A stretch of 64,000 nt of DNA, from positions 372,001 to 436,000 of the forward strand of contig JACGCN010000010.1 of NCBI GenBank assembly GCA_014905825.1. The letters are read 5' to 3'. The stretch is from Lyophyllum atratum (lineage: Eukaryota > Basidiomycota > Agaricomycetes > Agaricales > Lyophyllaceae). The position numbers were made by a program, and so were the translations under genes. The notes under the pieces are model-generated. The model was given only the letters and a program-made list of their open reading frames with translations. It was not told the origin of the DNA and made no database searches. Below are positions 35,562-47,619 of the stretch, one piece after another. How positions within the stretch are numbered: the stretch's first letter is position 1; each line of letters starts with the position of its first letter.

Positions 35562-36044
35562 TGAGATGGAGGGGTAAACGCCGTCAGAGAGCACGTTTAG
35601 ACGGATAATCATACAAATCGACGATAGAATAGTGACTCCTGGAGTTAAATCTTTATTTGAAGGCTTACATCGTTTCGTCGTTGCGACTTGAGCGGATGAC
35701 TGGCAAGACCTCCGAGTCCGAGTCGCCCACAAGTCGCCCACAAGTCGCCCATTGTCAGAATCAAGCGTGTTTGGTTCAATCGGGTCAAGCCTCGGTGGCA
35801 AGTTCAACTAGTCCGCTTTTCTGGTTGATGCCGACGAGACCATGATTGCCATGAGGCGGCGCGCCTCGCGGTCCACAAGAGATGCAACAAACACAGACCC
35901 GTCAAGGAAATCCCAGTGTGGACGCGGGGTATTTGTCTTTGCTGTGCAGCGACGTGTCTTTATTTGCGCATGTATTCCCAGGACGTGGCCTCGCCATCTT
36001 GCCAGAATTGTGACCACCTGTAATCTCTCCTCTGTTCTATCTCA
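35562..36044. other. Intergenic region upstream of Sec24
   Basis: No gene. Holds the 11-bp tandem repeat at 35721-35751 and the Sec24 promoter. Confidence 0.5.
35721..35751. repeat. 11-bp tandem repeat (AGTCGCCCACA), 2.8 units
   Basis: Two perfect units and a partial third, directly adjoining, about 300 bp upstream of the Sec24 start. Seen directly. Confidence 0.85.
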
Positions 36045-39000
36045 ATGGCGTCTCCCGCCGCACAACTACCTGCTGGCTGGACTGCTGAATGGTATGCATC
36101 ATCCAGGCTTGCTGCTCAGTAATCGCCTAATATTGATTCTAGGGACGCAACCCACCAACGATACCTTTTCATCGGTCAGTTTTGATGCTATAACAGTAAC
36201 TTTAGGCTCACTTGGATTAGAATCTGCTTCTGGACACACGCAATGGGAAGCTCCTCAGGGAGCGCCAGCGGCCCCAGAGACTTCGGGATCGCCACCGCCA
36301 GCCCATCATGCAACCGGAAAACGGCGCCAGTACGCGGCTGGACAAACTCAGGCGTATTATGGTGGTGACGGTCTCGCCGAGCCTACTTTCAATCAAGGGG
36401 GACCGCAGCAGCAGCAACCAGTTGCCGGGGGCCAGCTGTTCACACCAGGTCTAGTGGGCGAGCACCAATTCCAAGCCCAGCAAGGCCAACCTCCGGGGCC
36501 CGGTCAACCCGCGTACTTCCAACCCAGCCAAGAACAGGAGTACATCAACGGACCCGCCGCCTACGGACAACAACCCCAGCCTGGATACGGGCAGGCCCCC
36601 GTTGATGCGCTCGCCGGACAGTTTGGTCAGATGGGTATGGGCGGCGGCCAGAAGCAGTTCCAGCTCTACACCACGAATCTGCTCACTTCGCCCCCGGAAC
36701 CGCGTGAACTCTACCGCCCGCCGCCTGAGATCCGACTCCCGCCCAATTCGTGCATTTCGCCCTCCCCGCTGGCCAACGCCGACCCGTCGTACAAGCGCTC
36801 CACCCTGAACGCCATCCCGACCACGTCTTCGCTTCTCGGAAAGGCGAAGGTCCCGCTCGCGCTCGTTATCACGCCGTATAAGTCTCTCAAGGAAGGCGAC
36901 GCAGCCGTGCCTCTGGTCACCGATACTGTTATTGCGCGTTGCCGGCGGTGCAGGACGTACATCAATCCATATGTTCAATTCATTGATGGTGGCAATCGGT
37001 AAGTTTATAGCTGAGGTCTATCAATAGTCTCCATCTCATTAATTATAGCTGGCGATGCTGCATGTGTAACATGTCGAATGAGGTACCACAACTCTTCGAC
37101 TGGGACCAAGTTCGCAACCAGCCCGGTGACCGATGGGCGCGTGCAGAGCTCAACCACTCTGTTATCGAATTCGTCGCGCCCACAGAATACATGGTTCGCC
37201 CTCCGCAACCTGCCGTATACGTGTTCTTGATCGACGTTAGTCACTCGGCTGTTCAATCTGGTGAGGCGAAATCATCCATCACTTCGAGGTCCCTTTTCTG
37301 ATAAGATTACAGGTATGGTCGCGACTGCTACCCGCACGATTTTAGAGAGCCTGGACCGCATCCCCGACGAAGACGAAAGGACGAAAGTCGCGATCATCTG
37401 CTACGACGTTTCATTGTACTTCTTCTCCTTACCCGTAGGTCCTGCTTTGCTCTCCGCTGCCAAAATGCCTAAGCATGCTTCAGCCCGGAAGCACCGATTC
37501 TACTATGCTCGTCGTATCCGACATCGACGATGTCTTCCTGCCCAAACCCAACGACCTCCTGGTCAACCTCGCCGAAGCACGCGGAGCTCTGGAATCCCTT
37601 CTTGGAAGGATCAACGACATGTTCCAGGAAAACAGTATCGTTGGGAGCGCGATGGGTCCTGCATTGCAGGCTGGTTTCAAGCTGATGGTAGGTATCCTCT
37701 TTCCTTGAACCTCCTCGAGCTCAATTGGTCATCGACAGGCTCCCATTGGAGGCAAGATCGTGGTGCTCGCTTCTTCCTTGCCCAGCGTTGGCGCGGGTGC
37801 CTTGAAAAACAGGGAGGATCCCAAAGTCCTCGGAACGGCAAAGGTGCGCCTTCCCGGATCGTCTCAGCGCAAGAAGAGTGCTAATATATTACCTACGTAG
37901 GAATCCGGTCTCCTGCAAGCGGCTTCGCCATTCTACAAGACATTCGCTATCGAGTGCTCGAGAGCACATGTCTCAGTCGACATGTTCCTGTTCAGCGCCG
38001 GATACACCGACGTCGCATCCCTTGGTACGTATCGCTGCACCTGCCCAACAATCTAGCACCGTAATGACATTTTCTCCAGCGTGCCTCCCTCATTACACAT
38101 CCGGCCAAACATACTACTATCCCGCATTCAATGCAGGGCGCTCCGAGGACGCGCTCAAGTTCGCCCACGAGTTCGGGGAGGTGTTGGCGATGCCCATCAT
38201 GCTGGAAGCCGTCATGCGTGTGCGTGCCTCGCGCGGTAAGTCACTTCCATCTGTCTTTTTTTCGCGGTGTTCAGGTGCTCATAATGGTTGGTGTGTGTAG
38301 GCCTGCGCATGGCGTCGTTCCACGGCAACTTCTTCGTGCGTTCTACGGACTTGCTCGCCATGCCTGCTGTCCCACAGGACCAGTCGTATGCCATCGAGAT
38401 CCAGATCGAGGAGACGATTACTTCGCCGTTCGTGGTATTCCAGACCGCGGTTCTGCATACCACTTGCTATGGTGCGTCCCGCTTCCACTCTTCCTTCTGT
38501 AATAATCCGCTTACCCGCTTTCTCGTATGCCAATAGGCGAACGTCGTATCCGCGTGATCACGCTCGCTCTGCCCACCACCTCCAACCTCTCGGAAGTTTT
38601 TGCTTCCGCAGATCAGGTAGCCATCGGCACGCTCCTAGCGAACAAGGCTGTCGAGCGTGCTCTGACGCATAAGCTGGAAGACAGCAGAGACTACATCTTC
38701 CAGAAGCTCGTCGACATCCTCGTCTCGTACAAGGCTAGCATGACCTCGGGCGGCGCGGGCGCCAGCGCCCAGTTGGCGATTTCGGACAACATGAAGATGT
38801 TGCCCGTGTTGGTCCTTGGTCTTTTGAAGAACGTGAGTTTCTGCGTGTTTTTTACTTCTGGGCTTTTGGGGTTCTAATTAGTTCTGATTTTGGTTATAGG
38901 TTGGTGTCCGCCAGAGCGCACAGATCCCGCCTGATATCAGGGCATACTCCCAGTGCCTATTGACCTCGTTGCCCTCAGAGTTGCTTATTCCCTACATCTA

Positions 39001-39596
39001 TCCTACCTTCTATTCTTTGCACAACATGCCCCCCGAGGTGAGTTGCATCATGGGTTTATTTTTAGACCTGGTCTCACGTGATTTATGATTTTGCTAGGCT
39101 GGAACTGTTGGGGAAGAGGGTGTTATCCTGCCCCCTGCTCTGCCTCTTACGTCTGAACGGCTGGAGAGGCATGGTCTGTTCTTGATTGAGGATGGCCAGA
39201 CGATCTTCCTCTATGTCGGTCGGGATGCCGTCCCTCAACTCGTCATGGACGTGTTCAACCTCCCCAGCTACGAAGTCCTCCGCGGTGGCAAGGTATGCAT
39301 TCTTCATCATCTTTATATTTTGCATGTGCTTATGAATGCTCGACCAATAGACCACGCTTCCCGTCCTCGATAACCCTTTCTCCCAACGCGTCAACGCTGT
39401 CATCCAGAAGACGCGCGAGATGCGCCACGGCGTGTACTACCCCCACCTCTACATCGTCAAAGACGACGGCGAGCCGCCGCTCCGCCTCTGGGCACTCTCC
39501 GCGCTCATCCAGGACCGCGCGGATGTGCTGCCCAGCTATCAGCAGTTCGTCTCGTCCTTGAAGGACAAGGTGAATGGTATCGGTGGTGGCTACTAG
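36045..39596 (+). CDS. SEC24: COPII coat subunit Sec24, with N-terminal WW domain
   Basis: Cargo-binding subunit of the COPII coat that buds vesicles from the ER, partner of Sec23. Exons start at 36045-36091, 36143-36174, 36221-36998, 37049-37260, 37313-37434, 37484-37687 and 37739-37843, with more to the stop at 39594-39596; roughly 950 residues. Order of parts: a WW domain at about residues 9-42 ([20 protein letters not shown], then TQWEAP); a Gln/Pro/Gly-rich linker; the zinc finger ([12 protein letters not shown], then WRCCMCN); the trunk ([34 protein letters not shown]); then the beta-sandwich, helical and gelsolin parts (NGIGGGY end). The WW domain is built from three exons that join in frame, so it is part of the transcript. 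Start ATG at 36045 is the first codon before the WW domain. Confidence 0.92.
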
Positions 39597-42500
39597 AGTA
39601 TCGTCATGGAGGGAGAGAGGGGGCATTCATTTGCTTGTATCCACAAAAAAAAACAGACGAGGGCGGCGGCGGATAAGGGTGGGGTGGGGGGTGCTGTAGA
39701 ATAATCCGCTGCTGGTTTTTTGTCGAGAGTGATTTAGGGCCCGAAATACATACCATACGTTTTGTCCGACTTTTTCTTTTTACTTTTCTCTTTTCTTCGA
39801 TTTGTAAAATTCATACATATACACTCTGCGTCAATTGATAGTTCGGACGCCACTATCGCGAGACCTTGGCTTCGAGTTAGCGGTGTTCTCAATGAACTCC
39901 ATGCACAGGCTGTGCACAGGGAAGGTCTTTTGTCCGGACCTTGTGGGATATGGAAAGCCAGACGGTCGCGCTCTGCCGACCGTCTGAAAATGAAATTTCT
40001 TGATGGGGACCCCATGTACTGCGATCGGGTCACGTGAATTGTACGCCAATTTGGGATGGAAAGCATAGAGTCTGCCTCGTATCTCTTTACCGCTGTCGAT
40101 GGAATATTATACTAGTACTGCAGTAGTTATATATGTTCTTTTACAATGTGTGAGAGCTCTCAGGACATATGCAACTATGACAAAGGGATAACTACCGCAC
40201 ATTTTTTCACGCTGTCACGTTTATGTCACCCGTGTAAATTGTGTTCGGCGTCTTGCCTCTCTCAGTCTGCTTCTCAATTCCACGCGTCTTCTGGCCGCCC
40301 ACTGCTTGTTGATCTCTATCTGGGTCTCTCACGCACTAGGGTACTGTCTTTCTAGCTAAGGGCTAATCTCGATTATCAAAGTTCTCGCAGTCCCTCTTGT
40401 AAGCGCCATCTCATCTCGTGTTGACTTTCTCATTCCCTCACCACCTCCGCTGCGCAGCACACCGACCGTACTCTACTCTACGGTGATGTGGGACAGGCTC
40501 GTTTCTTTCAGCCTGGATGGCACAAGAAAGGTTGCCCATCTGTGGCCTTGACAAATCAGTCGTGATTGATCCCATGCGATTTCATCTCATGCTCGGCGTC
40601 ATGTCGCTTGATGAGGAGGCAGGCATAGATGATGCACAGAACACCATGGGCACAACAGAGGCCCCAGAGACCAATGCTCTTCCGCCAGGTACACCCATCC
40701 CTCCGTGTCTCCAGCACCCACCTCTCCGCCTCTCGCTGGACGCCCGAAACGGCCCCAGCCACCCTGCGCAGTCGCCACCGCGACCGCCACCGCCCTCGCC
40801 CTCGCCCTGCTGCGTTCTCTTGGGCTCCGCATCGACGGCATCCTCACTGGAGGAATACCAAGACCGTCGCCACCAGGGAGTACTATGGCAACCGCACCAG
40901 AGCTCGTGTCCAAACTCGATCTCAAAGTCATGATCAAGTCGCGCGACATCATACACCCCGTAAAGCTCAAACCACCGAAGCCTCCACGCCCAAAGAAGCT
41001 CCCTCAGACGTCAACTAGCAAACCCAAGCGTCCATAGCCCGCTGTAGGAGGCTCAGACGCCGGGCAGGCAACAGCGGCGGCGCAGGAGAAGTGGGACAGC
41101 CTGCCAGTTTTGTTGCAGGAAATGACGCGGAGGGTGATATGGGTGGACCACCGGTAGCGGGTGTGGATTTCGCAGTGCTTGGGCTTGACGCCAACGTCTG
41201 TGGGCGGAGGTGAATGTACCTTGCACCGAGGGAAATGAGCGAGGACGCGCCGAAGCTAAGGCGCATCGTGGGTGCGTTTGGGGGTCTGGATGAACAATGA
41301 CGGCTGTGGGATAGACACGGTGAATTCAATGTTTTGGAGGGAAGGGTATATTGTTGAGAAGAGGTCGTTGAAGGTGTGTTTCGTTTACTTTTTTGAGGGG
41401 TCAGTGGGTCCTCGATTCCACCCTATATTATTTGCTTCTTCGTTGCCTCCTGTCGCGTTCTTCGAGTTTTTTGTCCTTGGTTGTTGCCATGGAAAGGCTG
41501 CGCTGCTCATCGAAGTTGTTCATCTTGATACTTTAATCCAACACGACGGGGCTTCTATCGGACGCTCTCATTCGATGTTTTGCCTCCTGTCTGTGTCCAC
41601 CCATACTGTTTGCGGGGTCTCGAGGTGGCCCCCTCGTCACCTTCTGTTTCAGTCAGCGACTCCTGTCCACTTACTTCCTCTCGAAATCTTGAACTATCAT
41701 ATACTCCCATTCCCATACCCTGGTCCAATCACTCCATCTCGTCATTTTCCTTGGACACAGCTGACGCACATTTTCGTTCCCCAGATCCACTGTACCCTTC
41801 TCAAGACCTCAAAGCGACGACCTGCCCGCACACGAGGCCAGCCGTTCTCCTACTCCCATCTCCTGCGCTCCGACGCCCTGCATCTTCGCAGAGCTACACC
41901 TGCAGCAGGCTGACCCCCGCGTCATCGCCCGGACAACCTTTACGGAGACCAGCACCAGCACCAGCAAGAATCCGATTCTCACCTCGACCTCGACCACGAC
42001 CACGATGACGGCTACGCTCAAACTTGCCCCGCAGGAGAGGACATCCCGGAAGGCGCCGCGTTTGTCTTGCCGAGAGTAGAGAGTTGATACTTAGTACTTA
42101 TAAGATTGGACATCTGCACTCGTAGGCAACATCTCAACACCCTTGCTTGGTTCAACCTTCAAGGGTGAGCCGAGCGTAGGAATAACATCCGTTTCTAGTA
42201 AAGTCGAAGTATGGTCCTGAGTTGAGACCTCCACTGCGGTGAGAGCCCATGCTTGGCGAGAATAGGCTGATGCTCATCGGGGTCAGGGTCAATTTGAGAT
42301 CCTGCTAGCGGGGGTCCTTCGTACCCGCATATTGATTGATGCCTTAGAGTTCCCCATTGACTTCCGTGCTGGGTGTGAAGATTCGAGAGGAGCTGAGCTC
42401 AGGACCGCCGCATCACTGATCAGCACAACGTGAAGAGGGCATCACTCTTATCCTCTGTTGAGCCCCCGATGCTGCCTAGCTGTCCTCCGTATTCCTCTTT

Positions 42501-43198
42501 CCCTTCGAACCAGCCGCTGCTGAGGGTTTGGAAGACACCTGTCCGATCGAAACCCCACAGCGATGGCCGTCGGAGCCATTGACGCCTTTGAGCTCTCCAT
42601 AGGGTCCGCGCTCGCGTCGCGCGGTCTTGGTCCAAAAGTTCGTCAGTTACCATCTTATGTAGCTCATCTTAGGTCCGCTAGATCATAGATGCTCGAGCCA
42701 GTGCCCTCCCTGTCCACTATACACCAAGAAATAATTTGAGAGTATCCAGCCTCTTATTTCGACCAAGTGTACGAGGTCCTACTCTTGGTTGAACGATCTA
42801 CCCGCGGCATCTGCGTTGCCGACGGCATCAGCAGAGCGCGACCGTCCGGCTTTCCATAGTGGGAAACTTTGCGGAGTGACCTCTTGGAAATGATCATTGA
42901 TAAATCTGATCTGGTCTGATCCAAGTCTGATCCTGTTTCAAAATCCTCAGCACAACTTGTTAACCTTGCGTTCACACAGATTCACCACCAGGGCAGATTT
43001 GCAGATTTCGTATGTCACTTCATCGTCCACCACTCCCTTCTCCAATGTCGAAAATTGCATAAAATGAAGAAGTTGATGGTCATTTCAATCACTCCTATGA
43101 AATCATATTGTACGTTGCGAGTGTTGCTCCTGTAGCCCAAAATACAGACGAAGTAATAATCCATAAAACCCAATTAATATAGGAATGAGGAAGGACTC
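39597..43198. other. 3.6 kb region, one weak gene candidate
   Basis: Apart from the proline-rich candidate at 40460-41037 I see only short or biased frames. A plus-strand open stretch at 41272-42008 encodes Ser/Pro/Arg-rich text without recognisable domains. It could be an exon of the same gene or chance. Confidence 0.35.
40460..41037 (+). CDS. Possible proline-rich hypothetical protein (weak)
   Basis: Two overlapping frames look partly coding. One reads QHTDRTLLYGDVGQARFFQP and later MSLDEEAGIDDAQNTMGTTE. The other ends in a Lys/Pro-rich stretch (HPVKLKPPKPPRPKKLPQ) with a stop at 41037. A frame change near 40690, by a small intron I could not define, would join them. No domain recognised. 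Proline-rich text also arises in GC-rich non-coding DNA, so the support is thin. Confidence 0.25.
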
Positions 43199-45284
43199 TC
43201 AGGTCGTACTGCAAGACGTCGAAATCCTGAGGGCCCGAACATTGCACGCCCCGCCCATAATCGGACCTGTGTGTGTCACACCCCCAAACACTGCAGAGTA
43301 CTCGAAATTCAAGTACTGGCAGAATAGACTCACATCTCCAGGCACTAGCGCAGTGTAAAACGCGTATTGCGGGACAGGGCTGATGTAGGGAGCTATTCCG
43401 AGGGAAGCAGGGACGGTGGTGAGGACAGCCTTGAAGAGGGTTGTATCCCTGAACATGGACTCGACAGAGACGCTGCTAGGCTGTGTCGTTCCATCAAGAC
43501 GGACCTATTAGTTCGTTCACACAAGCCAGTCAGGAACCATATGCTGAAAAGAGAGATAGGTCAAATAACATACCGCAGTTGTGACCCGAGCTATGTTTGG
43601 ACCTGAGATAAGAGCACACGAGTACGCGGGTACGTACACGATCAAATCGTCAACGGGATAATTTCCTCCGCCGTTGTTCTGCGTGACGACCGTCGCTCCA
43701 TTCCCGACCTCGTCGACAGTAAACCAGAACGACGAGAACGAGGCTGTGGCGGAGACGGTGATTGAGAAGGAATACGACTGCAGGGTGTTGCCGTTACGCA
43801 GGCCGGGATTCGTAGTAACGCCGATAGGCGAGGCAGAGCATGCGCCAGAGGCACAGCTACTACTGCGGCGATCAGCCCATTTCAAAGTTACAACACGGTT
43901 GCTATTGATGACGGAAGGTCCAAAAATCTGTGAAAAGGTGTTACAATTAAGGCAAGTCTAGGTTGCGCATATGGTTAGATGCTCACGTCGGCAGTGACTT
44001 TCAGGTTGAGAGTCCCTGCTGCGGTTAGGCTCAACAGATAATCGCGCGGTTTGAATGGGATGGGAACGACGGGATCGCGCAAGGTGACGCCAGTGGGCAC
44101 TGTATTGATCATGCGCCCGATAAGGTCGCCACAGGTAGAGCTAAAAGTCGAAGCTGATGAAGCAAAGCTGAAGGCATATCAGTGACTTGTTCCCGTCATG
44201 GCTAGAGTGAGAGCTGACCTCCTCATTGTGGCATTACCATCACTGGCAAAAATGCGCGCGTCGGAATCTGTTGCGGCGGGCCCTTTCACAAGCGGATTAA
44301 TGTTGGGCCCATTGACGTGATTCGTGGCGCTGAAAAAAATATGAAGGACGATATACCGGCGCGTAAAGCATTGTTAACGCACATGTGATTATCGAATAGA
44401 CGTGTATCGTCGAACGGTGCAATACTAGATCCAGTGTTGATCGCGGGAAAGTCAACAGCAGTTACTGCACAATTGACTTGTTATCAAGTCATGCAAAGAG
44501 CAACGATGGACGCATACCGCCACCCAAGGTGTGACCACACGCCACCAAGCCTATCATCTCTGTAGCTGTGAATCCCTGACGCTGGAATGCTGCAATATGC
44601 GAAGCTAGAGTTCCTTCGGGTACCGGGACACCTGCAGGTCCCGCTGCTGACGCCATAATTCGCCCTGGCTTGAAAGGTATGCTAGGTCCGCCGCACTGGC
44701 TTACAGCTAGAATCGCGCCAGCAGCGATAAGATCAGGCACTGCATAAGTGAAAGAATGAAGTTAACAGGTGAGAACAAAGGAGATACTTTGGCACCCGAC
44801 GAACTGGAGGTATACTTGGAGATATGATTAACAAATTGACCACGAGTGGCGGTCAGTCCAGCACCAATGTTCTGGCAGCAGGGAGCAAGTGTGTGGTTAA
44901 TACCTGGCCAACTGCGAGAAGCGATGACAAACCTCGGCGCGATCGAGCTCAAACATTATAGAACCATCAAGTCCACCTACTCCGTTGTTGAAGGTTGCCA
45001 TGTCGTGGTACGCCTATACATCCAGTATATTGAGTCAACTGTATTTAGTTGGACAGGTACAGAACGCTTACTGTGCGAAGCCATTGTGCTTGTATCGAAG
45101 CAGTTGTACCATCGGGGTCTGTCGTCGTAGGCCCACATACCCTCGGAATTCCGGCAAAGCCAGTCAGCTCACGCCATAAGAACTCTTCTATATAATCATA
45201 GGCGAGATTTGGCCAAGTGTATGCAGCATTTGCGAGGTGAACGTGGATGCAGAAGGTGAGAACAACGAAGACGTCGAGGTACAT
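43199..45284 (-). CDS. Secreted heme peroxidase (plant-peroxidase superfamily) with C-terminal extension
   Basis: Predicted extracellular peroxidase using heme and hydrogen peroxide. Many small exons on the minus strand give roughly 540 residues. A signal peptide (MYLDVFVVLTFCIHVHLANA) precedes the peroxidase domain. The distal heme pocket is WLRTAYHDMATFNNGVGGLD (Arg and catalytic His), completed across an intron. The proximal His is in GLVACGHTLGGVTAVDFP. Between them runs the usual helical core (NIGAGLTATRGQFVNHISKY, DLIAAGAILAVSQCGGP). After about residue 320 comes a beta-rich extension of some 220 residues with many Ser/Thr/Val and several Cys, ending ALRISTSCSTT. No Mn-binding triad or exposed catalytic Trp was recognised, so ligninolytic class is not claimed. 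A TATAAA box lies about 60 bp upstream of the ATG. Confidence 0.8.
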
Positions 45285-47619
45285 CTTCGGGTGAAGAGGG
45301 GCTTAAGAGGTTGAAGGAATCCGACGTGAAGACCACGGCCTTTATAGTATCAGCGCTAGGCAGGCACCATTTCGAGATATCTTTAGGCCCAAGGGGGGAG
45401 GATAGGATAACGTATATCAATGTATCGCGCAATCACTACGCGTGCAGGCTCGATTCAACGAAGAGTTAGAATGGAGACACCTCTCCGCGTCCTGCGGGCC
45501 GCGTTCGTGAAACAAGTCGTTTATTAGAAGATGGATTTGCCGTCCGTAGAAAGTATCGCGGTGGTGCTGTTCACGATCCTCCCGCGGTGGCCAACGATTA
45601 TTCAAGTCGATGAAAAGAACGAGAGAAGATGGCGACTTTGCGCAGGACGATAAATGGCACGTTGAGGGAAAGTCGATATTCATTGCATCGCTTGACCGAC
45701 GCCAGTAAGTTACCGCGGAGGCTCTACCAGCTTGGAGACAAAAATACCGATAGCCCCGACTCTGAAGGGTCACCGTGGAATTGATAGGCAATTCCCGACG
45801 ATATTTTGGGTAGTCACACGCAGGTAAAGGGTTACCGACATGAATCGTTGGTGGAAGGAGGGCACTGGCGTCGCTGCTAGTAGATGCATCCGCTTCGGGT
45901 GGCCAGTTCCCTTTAACGAGTCGAGAGATATCGCTGGGAAAGACTTGGCGGTCATTTATCGTGGGGGGGAGCAGGGTACTCGCGATCCGAGCAGGCCGAC
46001 TTGCAACACCAAACCCAACCGGGTTTGAGCTGGGAAGTACAGTACGAATGCCATCCCGTCCTCTCCATAGCCTGCCTTAATTCAGACGATTATTAATCAA
46101 GGGTTGAAAGCGAGAGTCACTAGCACCGACATTGCGGAACATGAGTGACATGATGAGGCGAGGAGAAAGTCGACGCTAGTTGCGCTGCTCCATCTCGATG
46201 GTCAGCGCTAGTGAGCCTCCAGGATCCCTGCAGGCTCGTGGGCGAGATCCTGGGCTGCCCTGATTATGGAGACTGGTTATGTTAGCCTATCTATGGGGAA
46301 TCCTCGGGACTGTTTCGGGTGATCACACGCTGGAAGAGCAATGCCGATGTTAGTTGCTGGCTCTCGAATGAATGTAGTGATTTCACGGCCAGTAGGAGTT
46401 TCAGGCTGATATGGCCACCTCCCTGCAATGAGCCATCATGCCCATCGAGAAACGTTGGGGAGCGAATCTCGGCCGCATTCAACCATTTTTTCAGCGATAA
46501 CCGCCCCTCGCCGCAATTTGAGTCAGGCGGATCGTTACACCGAATTAAGATCATCGGCAGAACAGCGCAGAATCGACGCATCAACGCAGGAGCGTGTAGA
46601 GCACTATGAGTCGCCACAGTCAGAGGAAACAGGAAAACTCGAAAGAGGTAGGTTGGGACTTGGTGGCACCGAGAAAGAGGTGTTGAAGAAGGGCCGAGAT
46701 CACACATCACACCAATTGATTATCTTCATCTTATCTTCAAAGTAATTGATTATCACCCAATGACCATTCCCAAACGCGGCTTATAAGTTGATTACACTCT
46801 ACAAGGGTGTCGACATTGTATTCATACCAACCTCCGCCTTGAGAAACCGTAGATGCCCAAATCGCAATGTAATGATTGCGCCTGTGTAAAAAAGAATCGT
46901 GGCTTTGGTGTATCTCCCTATGGAGGACTCCGAGTCATGTATCTGATGGTATGTGTCCGAAGGCGCTAACATGAACCAGCATCCTCCTAGCCGGTGAAGA
47001 GGACTTCCTACCCGGTACGGGAAAGGTCCAAAGGACGACTATCCATCCCCCAAACATAGTGATCATGATATGCTGTATTCCTGGTAGATGCAAAGTGAAA
47101 GGGCGCTCAACTCGATGACAGTGTGTTCCGTGTGTTGGCAGGATAGCTTCGTCGGTCGACGCCTATTTTTTCACGACGAGAGTCCAAGGTAACACTGGCT
47201 GTTCCAATTGGGGGACCGTGTGACGTGTCCGTATGATAAACGAGTCTTCCAGTTTCGGGGACCAGTGAGTGTGGCGTAACTTGAAAACGGGTCATCGAAT
47301 ATCCCCGTCAGGTCCGATGACGGTTGACCCGAGATTCTCCGAGCAATTTTCGGCAGGAACCTACGACCCCCGGATAAACCAAAATCTGCGTAAATGGGTA
47401 ACGATCTGGCTATATAGTACATCAACTGTTACATGACTTGAACGCGAAAGACACGGTATACAATATAATACTCACTTAATTTACGTGCATGTGGATCCCG
47501 AGCCGTTGTGCTATTCTGAACTACTACTACTACGCTGTATCCAATTCCATCGAAGGCGGCAGTCTTCCTTCCTTAAATATCCAATCCTAGATTCCAGGAC
47601 ACCCACCAGTGGCGCGAGG
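45285..47619. other. 2.3 kb region without a supported gene
   Basis: Left end holds the peroxidase promoter. The rest has only short frames with no domain, signal peptide or splice support, and no terminal repeats of a mobile element that I could see. Confidence 0.45.
45341..45346 (-). promoter_or_regulatory. TATA box of heme peroxidase gene
   Basis: TATAAA on the minus strand, 57-62 bp upstream of the ATG at 45284. Confidence 0.65.

Noticed and set aside
40556..40970. Minus-strand ORFs of about 120 codons
   Set aside because: Antisense to the proline-rich stretch; their Gly/Ala/Arg-rich text mirrors the composition of the other strand.
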